A DNA stretch of 10,690 bases from Deltaproteobacteria bacterium (lineage in GTDB: Bacteria; Desulfobacterota; Desulfobacteria; Desulfobacterales; UBA11574): the NCBI GenBank assembly GCA_019313025.1, contig JAFDCA010000004.1, positions 1-10,690 on the forward strand, given 5' to 3'. The notes under the pieces were generated by a model that was given only the letters and a program-made list of their open reading frames with translations, made no database searches and had not been told where the DNA came from. Shown here in pieces: positions 6,884 through 10,690 of this stretch (positions are counted from its first letter, which is position 1; each line of letters begins with the position of its first letter). The position numbers were made by a program, and so were the translations under genes.

Positions 6884-8554
6884 ATGGAACACGCGCGATT
6901 GTTTATTGCAATAGGGCTGTCTTTGCTTGTTTTTATTGTTTGGAATTCTTTTTTTGTTGAAAAACCAAAGGAAAAACTTCCCCAAGATGCCATTCAAGCG
7001 GAACAACCGTCCAATAAAACGTCAGTGGTTACAAAAGAGGAAAAGACACCAACAGAAACCACACCTTTAAAGACAACACCACCTTTAACAGACGTTGCTT
7101 TAGAGCCGATGAAGCCTTCACGAACGATAACCGTAAACCTACCCCTTTACACAGTAAAGATTTCAGAAAAAGGCGCTGTATTCAAAAGTTTTGTCCTCAA
7201 CAAATATCGAGAATCCATTGATAACGATTCCCCCTTACTTGACATGATAAATCCCGATTTGTCCCAAGGAACGGTAAGGATCGGATTTGCCGGTAATGAC
7301 CTTCAGGGAATCGAGGAGGCGATGTTTTCGGCGAATCTCGAGAAGGATTCCGTAGATATTAAGAATACACCCAAAGAGATCTCTTTTACATGGACATCTC
7401 CCAAGGGGGTTGTTGTTGAAAAGACATATGTGTTTTCACCAGAAACCTATTTGATTGCCCTTGACGTTACTATTAAAAACGGTTCCGACCAGACGATTAA
7501 AGACAATCTTACAATATCTTTATTAAAAAAGACACCGGACGACGTGAGCAGGTATGGCTTTGAAGGGCCGAGCGCACTCATCAACAATAAACTAGAGCAA
7601 ATTAAAATAAAAAAAATAAAAAAGAAGGATGTGTATTCTGGAAAATTAACATGGATAGCGATTCAAGATCGTTATTTTATGTCTGCCGTCGTGCCGGATA
7701 AAGCTGAGGATGCCAGCATACACCTAAGCTTTAATGACGATAAGATCCTGAAGAATACCTATGTTCAGTCCGAACAAGCGATTAATTCTAATGATCAGTA
7801 TGTTTTTAAGTACAAATTGTTTTTCGGGCCGAAAAGCATGGAAGTTCTAAAATCCGTGGATTATGACCTCATCAAAGCCGTCCATTTCGGCATGTTTGAT
7901 ATACTTGCCAAACCATGTGTCTGGATAATGAATTTTATATATGATTATATTCCCAACTATGGTGTTGCCATTGTCATTTTGACCATACTTACCAAAATTC
8001 TTCTGTGGCCGCTGGGAAATAAAAGCTACAAGTCAATGGCTGAAATGAAAAAGATTCAACCATTGATGGCGGAAATTAAAGAGAAATATAAAAATGACAA
8101 GAAAAAAATGAATGAAGAAATGATGGGGTTGTATAAAACCTATAAGGTTAATCCCCTGGGCGGATGTCTTCCAATGGTGGTGCAGATTCCTGTTTTTTTT
8201 GCGCTTTATAGAATGTTATATGAAGCCATAGAATTAAGACACGCACCGTTTTTCTGGTGGATCAATGATCTGTCAGCTCCGGATCGTCTTTTTCGATTCG
8301 ATTTTTCAATTCCATTTATGCAGGCGCCATACGGCATACCTGTTTTGACCATAATTATGGGAGTGACCATGTTTATTCAGCAAAAAATGTCACCACCGGC
8401 AGGGGATCCGACTCAGGCGAAAATGATGATGATGATGCCGATTGTTTTTACGGTAATTTTTATCAATTTTTCTTCGGGGCTTGTTCTATATTGGCTTGTA
8501 AACAATATCATATCCGTGGCCCAGCAGTATTATATCACGAAGAAAAACGTTTAA
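6884..8554 (+). CDS. yidC: Membrane protein insertase YidC
   Basis: A 556-residue inner-membrane insertase (Oxa1/YidC/Alb3 family) that inserts proteins alone or with SecYEG. TM1 is at about 5-24, then a Thr/Pro/Lys-rich linker (26-80) and the periplasmic P1 domain (about 80-325) typical of Gram-negatives. The conserved core has TM2 near 357-377, a charged cytoplasmic hairpin at 380-425 (SMAEMKKIQP to VNPLGGC), TM3 near 427-447, TM4 near 483-500 and TM5 near 518-547 (SGLVLYWLVNN). The groove position that is Arg366 in E. coli is Lys371 here (ILTKILLWPL). P1 carries a lysine patch, KIKKIKKKD, at 241-249. The tail after TM5 is short. The ATG has GAGAGG and AGAGG upstream (6868-6880). A 193-nt gap separates it from yidD; jag follows after 16 nt. 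Confidence 0.97.
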   Translation: MEHARLFIAIGLSLLVFIVWNSFFVEKPKEKLPQDAIQAEQPSNKTSVVTKEEKTPTETTPLKTTPPLTDVALEPMKPSRTITVNLPLYTVKISEKGAVFKSFVLNKYRESIDNDSPLLDMINPDLSQGTVRIGFAGNDLQGIEEAMFSANLEKDSVDIKNTPKEISFTWTSPKGVVVEKTYVFSPETYLIALDVTIKNGSDQTIKDNLTISLLKKTPDDVSRYGFEGPSALINNKLEQIKIKKIKKKDVYSGKLTWIAIQDRYFMSAVVPDKAEDASIHLSFNDDKILKNTYVQSEQAINSNDQYVFKYKLFFGPKSMEVLKSVDYDLIKAVHFGMFDILAKPCVWIMNFIYDYIPNYGVAIVILTILTKILLWPLGNKSYKSMAEMKKIQPLMAEIKEKYKNDKKKMNEEMMGLYKTYKVNPLGGCLPMVVQIPVFFALYRMLYEAIELRHAPFFWWINDLSAPDRLFRFDFSIPFMQAPYGIPVLTIIMGVTMFIQQKMSPPAGDPTQAKMMMMMPIVFTVIFINFSSGLVLYWLVNNIISVAQQYYITKKNV

Positions 8555-8570
8555 TAACGGAGGTTTAAAA

Positions 8571-9359
8571 ATGTCACCCAGCTTGGAGTTTGAAGACAAA
8601 AATGTTGAAATGGCAGTGAAAAAAGCCTGTGAAGAATTAAACATACCCAAGGAAAAACTCAAGCATGATGTTATTTCCTATGGGTCCACCGGAATTTTTG
8701 GGTTGGTGGGCACCAAAAAAGCGCGTATTCGTGTTACCCTGCCGAAAAAATCTCAAGAATTTAAAATTGAGGATTCGAATACACAAAAGCAAAAGAAGGC
8801 TTCTTTGGATCAAGCCTTAAAGAATACAGACCTTCAAACAGATGCCGCAATTGATGATATAGAACTTTCCCTTCCAGAGAATGATCCAAAAGAAATTGGT
8901 AGGGAGGCCCTTCAGCGAATCATCGATTTGATTACCACAGAAGCAACCATTTCGATTGAAGAGCAATCAAATCGATTGTTCTTCAATATAAAAGGCGGGA
9001 ACTCTGCCATTCTTATTGGCAAGCGAGGACAAACGCTTGAGTCTATTCAATATATCGTTGAAAAAATTGTTAATAAGAAAGGAAAAGAACGTATTGGAAT
9101 TCAGGTAGATGTCGAAGGATATTTGGAAAAACGGCGCATAGGCTTAGAAAAAACGGCGTTTAGACTCGCTGAGAAGGTTAAGCGAACTGGAAAACCAGCG
9201 ACAATGGGCCAAATGAATTCTCATGATCGGCGAATTGTACACATTGCTTTAAAAGATGATAGCATGGTGAGAACCCAAAGTAAGGGGGAGGGACTTTTAA
9301 GAAAACTTTTGATATTTCCAAAGAAAAATTCACCCCGAAAGAAAAAACTACTCACTTAA
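8571..9359 (+). CDS. jag: RNA-binding protein Jag/KhpB (SpoIIIJ-associated)
   Basis: A 262-residue cytoplasmic RNA-binding protein, habitually encoded next to yidC. Three domains appear in order. The Jag-N domain is at about 1-58 (LEFEDKNVEMAVKKACEEL, GIFGLVG). After a Lys/Gln-rich linker (60-105) comes a KH domain at about 108-185, with the GxxG loop GKRG at 150-153. The R3H domain is at about 190-250, with its Arg-x3-His signature at Arg220-His224 (RRIVH) and the RTQSKGEG segment. The C terminus is strongly basic. In Gram-positives, KhpB with KhpA binds many RNAs and affects cell division; the role in proteobacteria is less clear. The ATG has an excellent GGAGG site (about 8 nt upstream) and lies 16 nt after the yidC stop, so the two are co-transcribed. 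Confidence 0.95.
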   Translation: MSPSLEFEDKNVEMAVKKACEELNIPKEKLKHDVISYGSTGIFGLVGTKKARIRVTLPKKSQEFKIEDSNTQKQKKASLDQALKNTDLQTDAAIDDIELSLPENDPKEIGREALQRIIDLITTEATISIEEQSNRLFFNIKGGNSAILIGKRGQTLESIQYIVEKIVNKKGKERIGIQVDVEGYLEKRRIGLEKTAFRLAEKVKRTGKPATMGQMNSHDRRIVHIALKDDSMVRTQSKGEGLLRKLLIFPKKNSPRKKKLLT

Positions 9360-9367
9360 GCTTCGCA

Positions 9368-9454
9368 CCTGAAAGTGACTGAAAAGCGCTTGGGATAGCG
9401 GTCCGAAACAAATTTGTTTTTCTTCGCTTGCGAGGAAAGGGAAAATTTTTCAGG
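9368..9454 (+). repeat. Nested inverted repeats in the jag-mnmE gap
   Basis: CCTGAAA (9368-9374) is complementary to TTTCAGG (9448-9454), enclosing a 14-bp perfect palindrome AAACAAATTTGTTT (9406-9419) and a short hairpin CTTCG-CTTG-CGAGG (9422-9435). CGCT at 9387-9390 can pair with AGCG at 9397-9400. The layout suggests a folded RNA in the jag 3' end or mnmE leader. The stems are short and partly A-U, so this is weak. No T-run follows a strong stem, so it is not a clear terminator. Confidence 0.3.
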
Positions 9455-9504
9455 CTTCATTATCGCACGGTGCTTAAATACAAAGTGATCATTATATTAT
9501 AAAA

Positions 9505-10690
9505 ATGGAATATGATACTATCGCCGCCATCGCAACGCCCATAGGAAGCGGCGGTATCGGAATTATTAAAATCTCCGGTAAAGACGCTTTTTCTATAGCG
9601 AAAGCAATTTTTCAAAGACCTCAAGCGTCGTGGGATCAAGATCATCTTAGAGGTGACACCTTCTCTTTTCCAATAAAGTCACACCGCCTATATCACGGCC
9701 ATATTGTGAATCCTGAAACAGGAACAGTGCTGGACGAAGTTCTTCTGTCTGCAATGAAAGCTCCCCGAACATACACCAGAGAAGATGTTGTCGAGATAAA
9801 TTCACATTCAGGCTATATTGTAATGGCGTCGATTTTGAATTTGGTGTTACAAAAAGGTGCCAGGCTGGCCGAGCCCGGTGAATTCACAAAAAGAGCCTAT
9901 CTTAGTGGCCGAATTGATCTTACCCAGGCTGAAGCAGTTATTGACATTATCAATTCCAGAACCGAAAAAGCGCTTGAAATTGCAACTTCACAGATCAAGG
10001 GGGATTTAAAAAACCGAATTGAATCCATAAGAAATGCGCTGATTGACATTTTAACACAGGTGGAAGCTGCTATAGATTTTCCGGAAGATGTTGAAGATGT
10101 TATCAATGCGGAATCCATTCGTCAAATTTTGGACAAGGCGGTGATTGATGAGTTATCAGACCTGGTCGAACAATATGAAAATATGCATGTTTTAAGAGAC
10201 GGTCTAAAAATGATTGTGGTCGGCAGGCCAAATGTCGGCAAATCGAGCCTAATGAACCGGTTGATACAGAATGATCGCGTTATTGTTACCCCCATTCCCG
10301 GAACGACGAGAGATTTAATTCAAGAAACTTTGAATATTCATGGGATACCCGTTATTATAGCAGATGGCGCCGGACTTCACGAAACAAAAGATCCGATTGA
10401 AGTTATCGGTATTGAAAAGACCAAAGACTACATTCATGATTCGGATTTGATACTTTTTATGATTGATGCAAGTGACCCGTTTAATGTGGAGGATAAAAAA
10501 ATATTTCAGACCATCGATGACAAACGGATGATACTGGTGATAAATAAAATTGATCTGGTTGCGGATAACTTTAAACCTGAAATTCCCGAGGCATGGAATA
10601 ACATACCCAACGTAAAAATATCCGCTTTGTTTGGAAAAGGATTGCGCTCGCTCAAAGAGTTAATTGCAAAATTTGCCATGGGGGACCAAA
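9505..10690 (+). CDS. mnmE: tRNA modification GTPase MnmE, N-terminal 395 residues (partial)
   Basis: With MnmG, this enzyme installs the carboxymethylaminomethyl group on U34 of certain tRNAs, using a methylene-tetrahydrofolate-derived carbon. The N-terminal tetrahydrofolate-binding domain (about 1-120) begins DTIAAIATPIGSGGIGIIKISG and includes KAPRTYTREDVVEI. The helical domain follows, with the GEFTKRAYLSGRIDLTQAEAV segment around 125-150. The inserted G domain has G1 GRPNVGKS (240-247), G2 PGTTRD (265-270), G3 as DGAG (287-290) and G4 NKID (347-350). G3 differs from the family DTAGLRE: Gly288 replaces Thr and His292 replaces Arg. The catalytic switch II Glu is kept as Glu299. The gene runs off the right edge, so the C-terminal CxGK motif is not visible. 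No Shine-Dalgarno precedes the ATG. The 145-nt gap after jag may contain its own promoter. Confidence 0.96.
   Translation, partial: MEYDTIAAIATPIGSGGIGIIKISGKDAFSIAKAIFQRPQASWDQDHLRGDTFSFPIKSHRLYHGHIVNPETGTVLDEVLLSAMKAPRTYTREDVVEINSHSGYIVMASILNLVLQKGARLAEPGEFTKRAYLSGRIDLTQAEAVIDIINSRTEKALEIATSQIKGDLKNRIESIRNALIDILTQVEAAIDFPEDVEDVINAESIRQILDKAVIDELSDLVEQYENMHVLRDGLKMIVVGRPNVGKSSLMNRLIQNDRVIVTPIPGTTRDLIQETLNIHGIPVIIADGAGLHETKDPIEVIGIEKTKDYIHDSDLILFMIDASDPFNVEDKKIFQTIDDKRMILVINKIDLVADNFKPEIPEAWNNIPNVKISALFGKGLRSLKELIAKFAMGDQ

Noticed and set aside
7604..7630. A-rich run in yidC containing an in-frame A AAA AAG heptamer, like a -1 frameshift site
   Set aside because: No stimulating stem-loop or upstream Shine-Dalgarno is visible, the -1 frame ends after a short stretch, and the zero frame encodes a normal full-length YidC.
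1686..10690. Possible mobile element, CRISPR, toxin-antitoxin or defence system
   Set aside because: Every sizeable frame is accounted for by conserved housekeeping genes, and no repeats, integrases or anomalous blocks were seen.

Overview
The window is a bacterial housekeeping segment, AT-rich by eye. It most resembles Desulfobacterota (former Deltaproteobacteria, Desulfobacterales-like). The reasons are the rpmH-rnpA-yidD-yidC-jag-mnmE gene order, the Gram-negative form of YidC with a large periplasmic domain, a periplasmic HtrA protease, and protein sequences that look deltaproteobacterial from memory. The taxonomic call is inference; no rRNA gene is present. I see no phage, insertion sequence, CRISPR array, tRNA or rRNA.

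Left part, minus strand (1-1507): a complete HtrA/Deg serine protease with a signal peptide, an intact His-Asp-Ser triad and two PDZ domains. It is followed about 20-30 nt downstream by the first 22 codons of a gene that looks like asnS (asparaginyl-tRNA synthetase), cut by the window edge. A 183-bp divergent intergenic region (1508-1690) separates this pair from the plus-strand genes. It carries a good -35 box and a perfect 12-bp palindrome overlapping it.

Middle, plus strand (1691-5742): a large radical SAM protein of the TIGR03960 type fused to a C-terminal DUF2344 domain, followed 20 nt later by rng (RNase E/G family). The radical SAM family has no firmly established reaction that I know of. 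Its pairing with RNase G is the most function-suggestive context in the window.

Right part, plus strand (5926-10690): rpmH (L34), rnpA (RNase P protein, TTG start), yidD, yidC, jag/khpB and the first 395 codons of mnmE. A consensus-like promoter sits before rpmH. These genes cover ribosome assembly, tRNA 5' processing, membrane protein insertion, RNA binding and tRNA wobble-uridine modification, so the block is centred on translation and protein export.

No completely new system is visible. The items most worth a second look are: a 26-codon ORF just upstream of yidC whose Shine-Dalgarno sequence and start codon lie inside a hairpin; the radical SAM/DUF2344-RNase G coupling with its extra cysteine cluster; substitutions in the MnmE G3 motif; a Lys in place of the usual YidC hydrophilic-groove Arg; and a structured 145-bp gap between jag and mnmE. 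No gene-free stretch exceeds 300 bp.
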